DNA from: Alligator mississippiensis
Taxonomy: Eukaryota; Chordata; Crocodylia; Alligatoridae
Assembly (NCBI RefSeq): GCF_030867095.1
Contig: NC_081824.1
Location: forward strand, 351,762,203-351,826,202
Direction of reading: 5' to 3'
Length of the DNA stretch: 64,000 nucleotides
Position numbers and translations under genes: made by a program. The notes below the pieces were generated by a model, which made no database searches, had not been told where the DNA came from, and saw nothing but the letters and a program-made list of their open reading frames with translations. This document shows positions 1-12,500 of the stretch, one piece after another (positions within the stretch are counted from its first letter, which is position 1; the number at the start of each line of letters is the position of its first letter).

Positions 1-363
1 CACATGACTTCTTTGGCATTTGATGCATGAGAAGTGAGGGGAATGTTTTCAAGACACTGATTTCTAGTGACATCCAAAAGGAGACAGACATGCCTCTAAG
101 TTTCTTTTGTGGACTACTTGTGACACACCAAGGGAAAAAACAAAATAAAACACACATTTATGACTGGTTTGTACTTGTTCTACAGTCTCTGAATACTTGG
201 ACTATTCCATTTTTAGTTCATAGTACAACTGAACTGAAACATAACCATGATTAAATACTACAGTTCTGTCTACAAATGAAGTATAGGGCACCTAAAATAA
301 TTATACTGGCTCTCCATATAAGAAAGAATTTTAGGTTTGAAGGCAAGAATAAAGAACACATAC
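1..363 (-). other. LAMP1 intron 5 (partial), no feature seen
   Basis: AT-rich intronic sequence left of the exon 5 donor. No repeat, motif or RNA gene recognised. Confidence 0.5.
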
Positions 364-581
364 CTTTCCATCTTTCCTTTCATAGGATACATTAAGCTGC
401 AGCCCCATAGAAGCAAGTACACAGGTCCCGTTTTTACCAGTCACATTGTATTTACCAACTGTTGGGTTTTGCGGCAGTGTGGTTGGTGCTGGACTAGTAG
501 TGGTAGGCACCTGGCTAGTAGTCTGCCTGGCAGTTGTAGTAGCAATGGTAGTCATCGGTTTATCTCTGGTACATTCAGATT
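364..581 (-). CDS. LAMP1: LAMP1 coding exon 5 (hinge and start of second domain)
   Basis: 218 nt, acceptor TCTCCAG and donor GTATGT. It encodes ESECTRDKP (fourth cysteine of domain 1; human ETRCEQDRP), then a Thr/Ser/Pro-rich hinge of about 28 residues, then the start of domain 2 (KYNVTGKNGTCVLASMGLQL, YERKDGK). The hinge is Thr-rich whereas human LAMP1 is Pro/Ser-rich, but its position is the same. It ends in phase 0; the next exon is outside the window. Confidence 0.95.
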
Positions 582-3500
582 CTGGAGAAAGGAAAAAGAA
601 AAAGTGGCAAACAGCAAGTAGAATGGCACAAACTACAGACTAAGTGGTTTAAGTTCCTCTTTCTTTCCAACATTCTATTAGGAACCAAAAGATTTTAAAT
701 CAAAATTCTAGCTAATTTTATCCCTAATAACATAAAAGTGCCATACTGCATCAGACTAATGGTCCATCTAGCCCAGTATCCAGTCTCCAACAGTAGCAGG
801 ACTAGATGCTATACAGCAGCATTTCTCAACCCATGGGTCGTGACCCAGAAGTGGGTTGCAAGAATATATGAAAGGGCTGCAAACAAAATCAATTCTCCTT
901 TAAAGGAGAAACATGTGGGAAACTGTGGCTTTTTCCTTGCAGGCTGGCAGAGTTCCAGCCTGCAAGGGGCTGCTTGGGGCTCCCCCTGCCCCACATACCC
1001 ACTCTCTGCACCATGTACCTACCCCCCTGCCCCATACACTGGGAGCTGGGACCTGGGGGCAAGAGGCAGCAGGTCGGGTGTGAGGGGCACCAGGTCAGGA
1101 CTGGCCAATGTTTACAAATGAGTCCTGGTATAAAAAAGGTTGGGAACCACTGCTATAGAGGGAAAGCATTGAACTAGATATCGCTAGAATGATCCATCAA
1201 TAGCTGCCCTGGCATCCGTCATTTATTTAGAGAAGCTACAAGAAACATCTCCAACCACAAAACACAGCCATTCTGTTCAGTAGCCAACAACAGATCTAAC
1301 ATCCACGAATTTATCCAGGCCCTTTTTGAACCTGGCTATGCTCTCTACCTCTACCACCTCCCATGATAATGAATTCCACAAATTAACTATGCTTTTCATT
1401 TTAAAAAGTTCTCTCTTGTTCTTTTTCATGTCAGTACAAAGCTGCTCAGTGTCACTTCTTTTTTTCCCCTAAGCACTCAGTTTTGCAGCTTCTCAAAGCA
1501 TAACTTAAAGAGGACCCCCATGTCCTTTTTATGTTCTGAAAACCAGCTCATGGTAAAACAGAAGCTATCTAGCCATTAGTTTGTATTTTCACCAAGCAGT
1601 GGATAAGAGTAAGCTCTATTTGCGTACTGCAGCCAGCTCTCTCTGCTTGCAGATCACAACAAGGCTAATCTGTTGGCTGCCTGCCCAATGGAGATCAGCC
1701 TGTAAGGACCACCTCCTCTATCTGGAAGCCAGCCTTCAAGGAGCTTCTTCCTAATCTTTCCCTTCAGGTAGAAACCAGTTGTGACCAGGGCCTTATTTAA
1801 TGGTTGCAAGGAGCCCTCCATTGCCTTGAAACAGTGGAGGCTTGAAGAGCTTCCAGACAAGTACCAGGCTAAGATTCAATTCCAAGCTCCAAGATAATCC
1901 AGAGGCTGCTCTGTATTACTGGGTACTCATTAGTGGGAGCAACTCTTTATCAGCTCCATCCTGTTCCTTTCTTTCGGTTCCAACAAACAGGCCTACATAC
2001 AGAAGTGGGTTATCCCAAGTCCAAAACAGTTCCTGCTTTAGGCATCATCAGTAAACTGCTCTTCTTTCTTTTCATTCAGGTCAGTAACAAAAGGGAAGGA
2101 AAGGTCTCAGGATGTGTGTGTGTGTGTGGGGGGGGTGGGAAATGCGTGTGCATGTGAGTGTGCATGTGTGTGGGGGGGAGGCAGGGGCAGGGAGAGGGGG
2201 CAGTGACTGCAGCTCCATACCGTTTGCCAAGAGCATTCAGAGACTCCTGGCAGCAAGTTCCTGGCTTTTAGAAGTTATTCTGCCAAGCTTCCCACACTGT
2301 ATCCTTTTAAACCAGCAATAGAAGTCCCAGCAAGGAAAGTGCCACTATGCAGAATTATGTTTCAAAGCAAGATCAATGGGTAATGTTTGCAAAGAAGAAC
2401 AAAAAGCACCATTATTTATCCATTTTATGTGGATAAGTGAGACTTGCAGATACAGTTGCATTACTGTATTTGTTTCATTACTCAGCTCCACAGGAACTAC
2501 TTCTAGAGCTTAGTCTATATGCTTTGCAGGTTACTGCTGGTTATGTGAACCAAACAAAGATTTTAGAAATATATGCCGTAAAATTTCTCCCTCCATAACT
2601 TTTATTGTGGGTTAGAGATAGAGAGGGACTCTCCCATGCTCATAGTTAGGGGTGCACCAATAACTGATTATTAACCAGCCATATTGGCCAATACTGATCT
2701 GATAGCTGATATGCAGTCCGGCAGCCTGGAGAGCAGCAGCTGGCTGGTAAGTCTGTGGTGGGGGGAAGGGGCATGAGAAGACCAACTGAGGCCCCCATGG
2801 TGATGGAGGGAATGGGGCTGGGGCAGGCGCTGCCCAGCTGGGGCAGGCTAGGATGAAGGATGGAGCCATAGGCAGCTCATATGGGTGGTGTGGCTCCCTA
2901 CCTCTGCATGGACCCCCAGGGGAGCCATGGGTGGCATGTGTCCCACGGATTTGTGCGTGGGGTGAGCGTGGGCTGCACCGGACTCCTCCCATTGGGGGTG
3001 GGGGAAGAGGGGGGGAGAAAGGGGCTGGGCCAGGGCTGCATTCAGGGTAGCTTGGGACAGGGGTTGGTAGCTACAAGATGAGCTACAACCACCCCAAAAT
3101 TCTCTATAGCCCTCCCCCTCCCAGTGCCACTGCTGTCCACCCTAGCCCCACCCTGCACAGCCCACAGCAGGCAGCCTGCCCTAGCCCAGTGCACAAGTCT
3201 GGGGGGCACATGCCCCTCATGCCTCCCCCAGGGGTATGCACAGCCACAGAGAGCCGCAATTAATTGGTGCACCTCTACTCATAGTTCATCTACAATAACC
3301 TCAGAATACATACAAAATGCAGGGACGTCATCTTAGGTATCTCTTTCCATTTCAGGGGGAAATGTGGGCAAGGAAGCTTGTTCTTCAAGTGGAAGAATGG
3401 GTTGTTCCCCTCCCTGGCCCACAGCGCTTCATGGAAGGCCTGCTGGGTCTTGGCTCAGAGCAGCTAATCATTCCCTCAAAGCATAAGGGCATGCCATTGT

Positions 3501-6500
3501 GTTCTTCCATCTGCTGATCAATCCCCAAGGCTACAATTACTGCCACTACTAACAACTCTGTGTGTTGCAACCTTGTAAGTTTAGGGAAGAATCTTACTTC
3601 TCAGCAGTCAGCCCCTAGATAGAATCCAGATATGCATTTTCATGGAGGTCATTTTAAGTTTTCTGTAATATCTAAGAATATATTCAAACCAGGATGCAGA
3701 GTTGTATCTGGCCAGCAGAGACCAGTACTGAAATTAAGCACTACATGTCACATTGATTCTTCAGTAGGGCAAAAGCTGAGCTGACTTTTTCCTGCAGACT
3801 TCCCTTCTAGGAGAATAATAGATTGCCATGAGGAGGTACTCTAGGTCTCCCTTTCTACAGTGGCAGCTTTCATTTGTAAAGTTGGGAGAAGGCAGCCTGC
3901 CCAAGCTAAAAAAGATGCATGAGAAGTAGAATGTCATGTATTAAACATTAACTGTGCTATCAGAATTGCACACTGCTGACAAGGAGCATCAGGAATAGAA
4001 GTGGCTGAACCAGTCAAGTCACTCAATGCTTAAATAAAGGAAAACCGTACCTAGATGTTACAAAAGGTGGGTATGACCCAGAATTTCTTTAACATGCAAA
4101 AACATCTGGAAAGGCAAGAGAGAAAAAACTAATAGGGGAAAGAGGAGGCAATACTATGTGGAAAGGATGGGATAGACTGGAGGTATAGAAATGGATACTG
4201 ATCACCCTTATCCTGAAAGTTGGTCCTACTTATCTCCACTAAATACTTGTCTTATGACCTGTAGAGAGACTCAAATAATATTTTTACAATAGTCTTGTTG
4301 ATATATTGCCAGTTTCTTCTGTCGAGACATTTTCAGGCAGGAGAACTGAACTGAGACTATAAACCCATTTCACAAAAGGCCACTTTACAGCTATTACACC
4401 AAATCGCTTTTATTACTGATTTCAGGTTATGCAAATCACTAAAAATCTAGCATAAAGACAGACTGAAGATTTGCTTGCTAGTGTTTTTTTGTTTTGTTTT
4501 TTAAAGGAAATACTTACCATTTACACTTAAGGTATTATTCACAAGATATGCTTCAAGCGTAACATTGCTAAGAGTAACATTGACATTCTTCATATTGACC
4601 TGGTCTGTACTGATGCATCGGTATCTTGTACCCAAGTTTGCCTGAATATCAGTTTTTTGTGATACTTCCATTGTTCCTGTAACAGAACATTTACATTTGT
4701 TGTAACTATAATCTCTAGACAACATTTAATAGAAAAGAGTATTATACATGTATGCATTTAGAATAAACAGTGGAAAGAACCTTGAATTTTCACCTCACCT
4801 CCAGCTGAGGAACTGGGGAAGAAAGCTGCATCAGACAAATTGTAACTGAAGGTTAACTCTTCAACTCTGTACTGGTTTGAGGTCTTCATGAATTTCAGGC
4901 TTAAGGACTGTCCCATTCCAAATCCAATCACGAGAACTGGAGTAGGTGCATCCCCTTTACCACAAGTGCTGTTGTGCAGTACAGTAGCAGTTTGTGGAAG
5001 TGCAAAATTTGCCATCTAAAGATGGTAAGATGAAACACACTTAAGAATTAGTAAACGCCTCTTTTAGTACTACTGCCCCCAACTTCCTTTCAATTACAGT
5101 AAAATCTCTGTTAACCTTACAAGCCAGCATGCACTGTTAACCGACATGCCGGCTTGTAAGGAAAAATGAAACTGGAAGTGCCCACTGTGGCACTTCTGGT
5201 TTCTCTGAGCCCCCACGGCCTGGGGCAAAGCAGCCTGCGCTGCTGAGTCCCCATGGCCTGGGGGCATAACAGGCTGCACGGGGCCCGCCTCCTGGTTCCA
5301 TGGGAGGGTCGGCGGTGCCCTGGACATGGCAGGAGAAGCAGTGCCCCAAACAGGCAAGGACACCTGTTCCTGCATTCCTGGGGGATGCCAGATAACAGAG
5401 CTTTTACTGTATATCAGTGCAGAGCCAGACTCAGTTACTACAAGTTGAAATGTTCAAAAATATCAATATTTCAAAATTAGTTGCCTGGCTTGAGTACCAT
5501 CTTATCTGAGGTAGTCCAAACATGGGCCATATCATTTGCTGCTCCCTTTTAGTTTTCACCATTGGAAATGTGTAGTACTTGCTCAGATCCTCTCCTTCAG
5601 CAGGTGGAATGCCATTCACCAGTTGAAGTAACAACTGCAGCATTTTTAATTATATTCTCTGCCTTGAGCTACTCAGCAGCTTCTAATGAGACATCCCATG
5701 GTGGGGAGTGAGGGCATGAGAGGGCAGACAAGATCATTAACATCCCACCAATTACACCTTTATAACGACTTAAAGACAGCGATGCCAAGGGTTCCAGGTC
5801 CAACTACAAATTGTTTTGAAGTAAAATTGCTTGTCTAACATTATCCATGCGGTTTTTCCAATAAAAAGTTAATCACTCAAAGAATTCTCGTCTCTTGCAT
5901 GATCCCTGGACCAACATCGCCACAACATCACTTCAACACTACCAAAACATGAAAGACATCAAAATCCTCTACTGACACCCCGTGACAGTTGCCCCGACCC
6001 CTGGTCGCTATCTTGGGACCAGAAGTCCCACCCCTTGCCCCCAGAAATACTCCTTTTGGGAGAGGAAGGGGGTGCTACTTTAAAACCAGAAAAAAACCCC
6101 AAATCATATACTAGAAGTCAAACACCTGCTATAACATACCTTAATTTTATTACAAAAAATGTTTTTTTTGTCATGATTTGTGTTTGCATTGTGTATATAG
6201 AAGTGCTTACATAATAACTAAAAATAAGTTCTTAGTCTTGTATATTTGGGGAAGTTGTGTGCGCATATGGTGGGGTGCAGGTGTATGGTGGGGTGTGGGT
6301 GTGTGAGAGGGACACAGGATATGTTGGGGGGTTGTGTATATGTGGGGGGTTATGGGGTCAGGGTTTGGGTGTGCGGCCTTTGTAGGGTGTGGGGACCCCC
6401 TACACTCCCCCCGTGGCATAGCAGCAGGCAGGGGTGCTCAAGGCACTCGTGCTCAGTGCAGGGGCTGGTGCCTGGCGGGACGCAGCTCCGGCTAGTGCTG

Positions 6501-9500
6501 CACATTGTGTTGAGGGGCGCAGCCTCTGCTGGGCAGACTGTATCACTGGCGCTCCCAGCACTTGCTGGGCATGGGAGGGAAGACCCAGGTGCTGGAGCCG
6601 GTTGCCTTCCTCGCCCCCCCGGGGGAAGGCGCCTGGAGCTTCTCTTGTGCCGTGCAGTGCTGGTGGGGAGAGCCACCAGCTCCAGTGCATAGGGCTTCCC
6701 TCCCATGCTGTGCAAGTATGGAGACTGCACGTGTGCAGCAGGCAGCACTGGCTATAGAAACTGCCCAGCAGAGGCTGTGCCTCTCGCCCCGATGTGCAGT
6801 GCTGGCCAGATCTGTGCCCCGCTGGGCACCTGTGCCAGGCATGAGCACCTCCACCTGCTGAGGCTGCATGCCATGGGAAAAAGTGTGTGGGGGAAAGGCA
6901 GGGGTTCCCACACCCTGCCCTACACCCACACCCTGCCCATCTGAGTTCTGCGCTGCTGGCGCCAGCCCCACATTCTGCACTCCCACCCACCTGCAGTCTT
7001 GCCCCCACCACTTCCCCACCTGCTGCCCAGAGCAACCTGGAGGCAGGGGAAGCTGAGCAAGGGCAGCAGCAGCCCTGCCCAGAAGCTGTGTGGTGGCTGG
7101 GCCAGACCCTTCTGCCCACAAGGGTGGGATCGAGGTGCAATAGGGTGTTTTGGGGGAGTGTGTACATGTGGGTGCTGTGCTCCCACCATTGTGGGTGGAA
7201 GGGCTGTGTGGGGCACAGTCTGTTGATGGGTGCTGCAGGGTGGATGAAAGTGCTTGGTGGGTCGGATCTAGCCAGTAGACCGTATTTTGCTTACCCCTGC
7301 CATACAAGCTTTTCTTTTGGTAACTGACACCCCTGGGAATTTCTCTCTTCTCCAGTATCACAGCTCTACCCTCTATTCTTAATCATGGATGGGCATGCTT
7401 CCCTCAGGCCTGATGAAGAACACCTTGCATTGAAAAGCTTGTCTAACTTTATCCCAACCATGTAGTCAGTCCAGCAAAAAGATCACCCCCAAAATGCCCT
7501 TGCCATTAGACTTAAAAATGCAATTTCAAACACAAGTGAGGTGGACATGAAACACCAGTACCTCTGGCTACCCACACTGTTTTTCTTTTTTAATCAGAAA
7601 AAGCAGCAGGTGTGATAACAAACCCTAGTCCTTACCCAAGTTAAAGCAAGGACAAGTGCACTTCAAGAGAATAATCACAAGTCTGTTGCAGACAACTGAA
7701 AAATTCAGGGGTGCCAAACTCACCTGGTGCCCAGGCCAGAACCAGACAGACCATGGGGCTCCTTCTGGGCTGGATCTGGCCTGAGGCTGGAGGCCTGCTG
7801 CAGCAGCAGCATGGTGGAGCAAATCCAGAAGGAGCCAAGCTCGCTGTCAATGGCCATGCCCAGCAGGGTAAGTGTCCTGGATTTTGTAACAGGCCACACC
7901 CTCCCCAACTTCTGAGCGAGATAAAGAGGCTCCATGAGCCTAACACTTGACATCTTTGGTATAAGCGATTAGTTACTGACAAGTACAGACACAGGGAGAA
8001 CTGTCAAACTCAACTGAAGACCTAAATGTACTTAACCTGATTTGGACTGATCAGCATGCAGCCAGCTATAGGAATAGCATACCTGACAGTGTATAACATC
8101 TGTATGATATGACACCACCTAGGCTACTTGTGACCTAATGTAACAAGTGTGACCTACAAGTGCACTAATAGCAAAGTAGTGAATAATGTTTTTCTATCTA
8201 GCAGAGCCTAACATGAGATTTGGAAATCCTGCAGGCTTAAAAAAAAAAAATACAACTCTCAGCTACAGTGAGATAACAAGCTATCCAGAAAAGCCCATCC
8301 AGAAGACATAGTAATCAAGGCAGAGATTTCCAAGTGGCAAAACAGTATATTAGGAAACAATGCACAGACCTAATGTCAAAGCAATTCTTTTCCAGAGGTC
8401 ATTTAGGTGAAACCTAACTATTCAGCATCATGAAGGAGAGGTCCTGCAGCATACAAAGTCAAGGCTTCAGATTTGCAACTAGCGTATGTAAGGAGTCTCT
8501 TCAGAGCCAGTGGCAGGACTGGGTCTTGGTGCCACATAGGCAGGCTGCAAGGACCAAGTCCTGTGCTCACTACAATGAAGGTCCCTTCCATTCCTGATAG
8601 AAGCACCTGGATTACTTAAGCCTCCACAGGCAGTAATGTACTACTGTAGGCATATTCCTTTGTGTGTCAGTCTTCTGACATTTATTTCCTGATTAATTTA
8701 AGAAAGCAGCATGATTTTAAAGAGGGCTGTTTGCACAGCAGGTTTTCTTGGCTTAATGATTGTTCAGACTTTCACTAGAGACTCCTCACCCCTGTAAAAA
8801 TGCCACACAGAATTTGAGCTACTGTTCTTACCTCTTGGTGAGCCTTGGCAGGGTATTCCACTGAGAAGTTTACCAACAGATCAGCAACTATGCAGATTTT
8901 ACCACTCTCTTTCACTTCAAATGAGAAGGAAGTCTGTAGAAAACCTGTTAACAATGGCAAGTGGTTAGCGTCAAACTGAAAAAATGTGTCACAAAGAAAG
9001 AGATGGTGTTCACTTTAGACCCCAAGCAAGAAACACTGGCAGGAACAACTCTGAAACAGGGATAAGAAAGAGCTCTGGCATGGGAAACTGACAACAAGAT
9101 ACAATTCACAGAGGCTAGGAATAGAAATTATGCATAAACGGGTTTAAATAATCAGAAACTGGTTTAAACCTGTAACAAAATGGAAGCTCAGTGCACATAA
9201 GCCAGTTTCAAAATGGCTAAAACTGGTTTAAAATAACCTGGTTGAATGTAGGATCAGATGCAACTGATTTGGGTCAAGCCAGTTTATGAAACTTCTGTCC
9301 CAGACCCCTTCCTGATTCAAGTTAAATCAGAGTCCCTCAGCATCCCAGCATACTTTGCAGCCCTGGGCTGTGATGTGCTGTCTGCTCCAGAGAGCAGGGC
9401 TGGCCCCACCCCTCTGCTCCCTAGCTGGAGCAGTGAGGGCTGGCCGACAAAGGGGAGGGGGGAGGGGCAAGCCCATCTGAGGATGCAGCCCAGTCTGCAG

Positions 9501-12500
9501 GGTGGGAAGTGGGGGGGTCAACAGAGGGTGGGGGAGCAGTTAAACACTCCTTCCCCACTCAAACTTACTGCTGGTTGCTACTGTGGACTACAAATCCCAG
9601 AGGCACCTGGAAGCAAGAAAAGGAAGTGATGAACAACCCTGCAGAGTACCGCTGCTGTGATTCTGGACTGCAAATCCCAGAGACCTCAGGGGCAGCAGGA
9701 ACAGGAAGCAAACACACAGCCCATGCTGGCTATGTGCCAGAGAGATGTGCTTTAGTGCCCCCTGGCTTCTGGCCTGAGCCACTGCCAGCATGTGGCTACA
9801 TTTCTTGAATTGAAGGTAAATGTCTGTTTACTTCTGTTTCAATTTAATTTCTGCATCTTAGACTAACCTGCAACAATTCAGCCTCAGGCTTTTTGACTGT
9901 CTGTACTTAAGCAGAAAGCCTGTTGTGGCATAATTTCACAAACCACTCTGCAGATATTGACTGACACACCAGTTTGTCCCCCCCCCCCAAACTACCCCAT
10001 AAATACATAAAATCTTCAAGTCTTCCATGGGGAAAACCTTTTCTCCACAGGACTGTCAGCCTAGGTTGCATCTTTTAGCTTTGTAGGAGTCCCTTCCCTT
10101 CCTTTCCATTCACTAGCAAAGGAAAAAAAAAAAAAAAAAAGGATTTTTTTCCCCACCAATACACCTGCCTGACCTCCATCATTTGCAGCTTACCATCAGC
10201 CAGTCACAGAGGCAGAGAGGTTTTAGTTAAGTAGCAACAAGACAGGATAAGATGGATAAGAATATCACCCTGTTATAAATAAAACACTACCTCCCTTCCC
10301 TCAGTAGGGAAGTAATAAAAGGGAACTCCCATTCGCCAAGGGACTGCTGACAGAAATTCTTTTTTCCATTACTCTCCATGGGAAAAACAGTTGTGTGTAA
10401 GGTGACCTGCCTTCTCCCCACAACCAAACAGCAATTTCATTCCACCTCACCAGAACGCCAAAGTATTTAAAAGATCACCTAAAAGGTTCAAGGTTGACAG
10501 GCATGGTTGAAAAAGCTCCTCAGATGCAATGGGATTCATAAATAAGGGTTTATGCAAAGATTCTGGAATAGAATCAAGGGCTAGTCTGCCTCAAGCATCT
10601 ACAACAATTACATACTAACAGAAACATTTATGAAGACAGACCTTTCCTCTGTCAGCTGCACACACTCCTCTCTACCTCAAAGACAGGAAACCACAAAAGC
10701 CAAGAATAACCCACATGAGATTTAAAAATGTTATTGAAAGGTAAATCACAGATTACTCAAGCATGATATTCTGGTTATAAACAGACGTCATCCTTGGAGT
10801 TGGACCAGTTGTTCCCAGATGTGCTCCTGTACAGCTGATCCACTTCACTGGACAACAAAGACATTGCCTGTTGTCCTGCAGATGAAGGCCCTTGCTGCTC
10901 CCAGGGCTTTAGGGGCCCGATCCTGCAGGACAACTGAGAAACGAAGGAGCCAACTCAAGAAGCGCATCTGCAAGTAGGGGAACCACAGGTTTCTCCCATT
11001 TGCAAAGACATGCCCTGAGTTAGGGTTTTTCCCCAGACACGCACATTGCACTGCCACAACTCAACCAGGGGACCCCCAGGGCGTACCTCTGTAAGCAGAG
11101 AACCCAGACAAGCACTCCTAGGGCTTCAGAAGCCTGATCCTGCATGCCCCAGGAACACCCTTGCAGGGGAATTCCTGAAATGCGCAGGATTAGCCTTCTA
11201 AAGTGACCAGAGAGGCAGGTCTGGGCTGCTTGTGCTCTTCTTTCAAAGTCAACAGACATCCACTGCAAAAAAGCTACATAAGTTTTTACTACCTATTGTC
11301 ATGATCACAATTTTGGGCAACTGTGGCACAAGAAAGGGCATCTGTTTGCTTGGACTTTGTGCTGCCAACAGCCACACTCAACACAGCTATAGGAAGAATT
11401 TGTTGGTCAATTAATGAGTGCCATTTAGATATCTTGGATCACATCTAAGATTAATCATTAAAAAAAAAAAAAGAGTCAATACTTGTGTTTCAGTTTTCCA
11501 TGATTCTAGTTAGAATTAGACCTAAAATGACACTTGCTGTGGAATCTAAAGAAGTGAATTTGAAGCCCTTACAGTTTTGACCATTACTCTGCAATCATTT
11601 GTGTTTGAAAGGTTCCTTTCCCAACACTGCAGAAAGCCTGAGGAAAGTAGCTGTAAGATATGGCATCCCTTTATATCATGGGTAGAGGGATAAGACCAGA
11701 GAAGATGCAAAACATTCAGCTGCTCATTTTGATGGAAATACCCACCTGGTGTTCTTGCATATTTGAAGGAGTGGCCAAAGGATTTCTACCAAAAGGAGAT
11801 GAGACTAAAGAATATAGACTTAAAACTTTTAGTTACCTGGCACGAATGTCAAGAACTAAATCCTTTTTGACGTTTTTCCAGGCGTGGGTCAGAAGTCGTA
11901 TGCTAGCTACACTCAAGATCTTGGTGAGGGGAAAGGGATGGGGGTGCAAGACTGAAGAAGCTCAATGGCTGAGCTTTGATCCCAAGAGAAGGGAGGGTGG
12001 AACTATATGCTCATGGACAAGACGGCAAAGGACAATTAAGGACACCCAAGGAAGACAACAAAACAAACCCCTGGGTCTGACAAGGAAGAAGGTATTACTG
12101 GATTTGTGAAGCCAGTTTTAGGCAACGCTAATTTTTTAGGGTATTTAACAATCCCAACTCATCTACCAGAAAAAAAGCATTTAGACCAGTGGTTTTCAAC
12201 TGTCACAATGCCGAAGAATCTGTGCACAAACTGTGATAAAAATACCACATTGACTTGTTCAGTTTAAGTAAGTTACTTTAAGGAGGGCTCAAATAATGGG
12301 TATTACACACTGCTGGAATGTTGCTTTCATTTGTTAACTGCAGACTTATTTCAGCACACCTCTTTTTCTGCTTATTTAAACAAACAGTGACGTGATCTTC
12401 AACTATAAGCTTAACGGATGACTGCTTCAGCAAAGACTGTTGCAATTCGTCAGGACCGAAGTACTGATTCCACGAAGTGAGGAGGTTATTTCTCCAAAGG

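Noticed and set aside
738-1177. Plus-strand frames of 127 and 67 aa
   Set aside because: They cross CR1 and hAT sequence and are repeat-derived.
6350-7361. Long overlapping open frames on both strands (up to 272 aa)
   Set aside because: They lie in a GC-rich hairpin repeat where stops are rare, the frames mirror each other, and no domain is visible.
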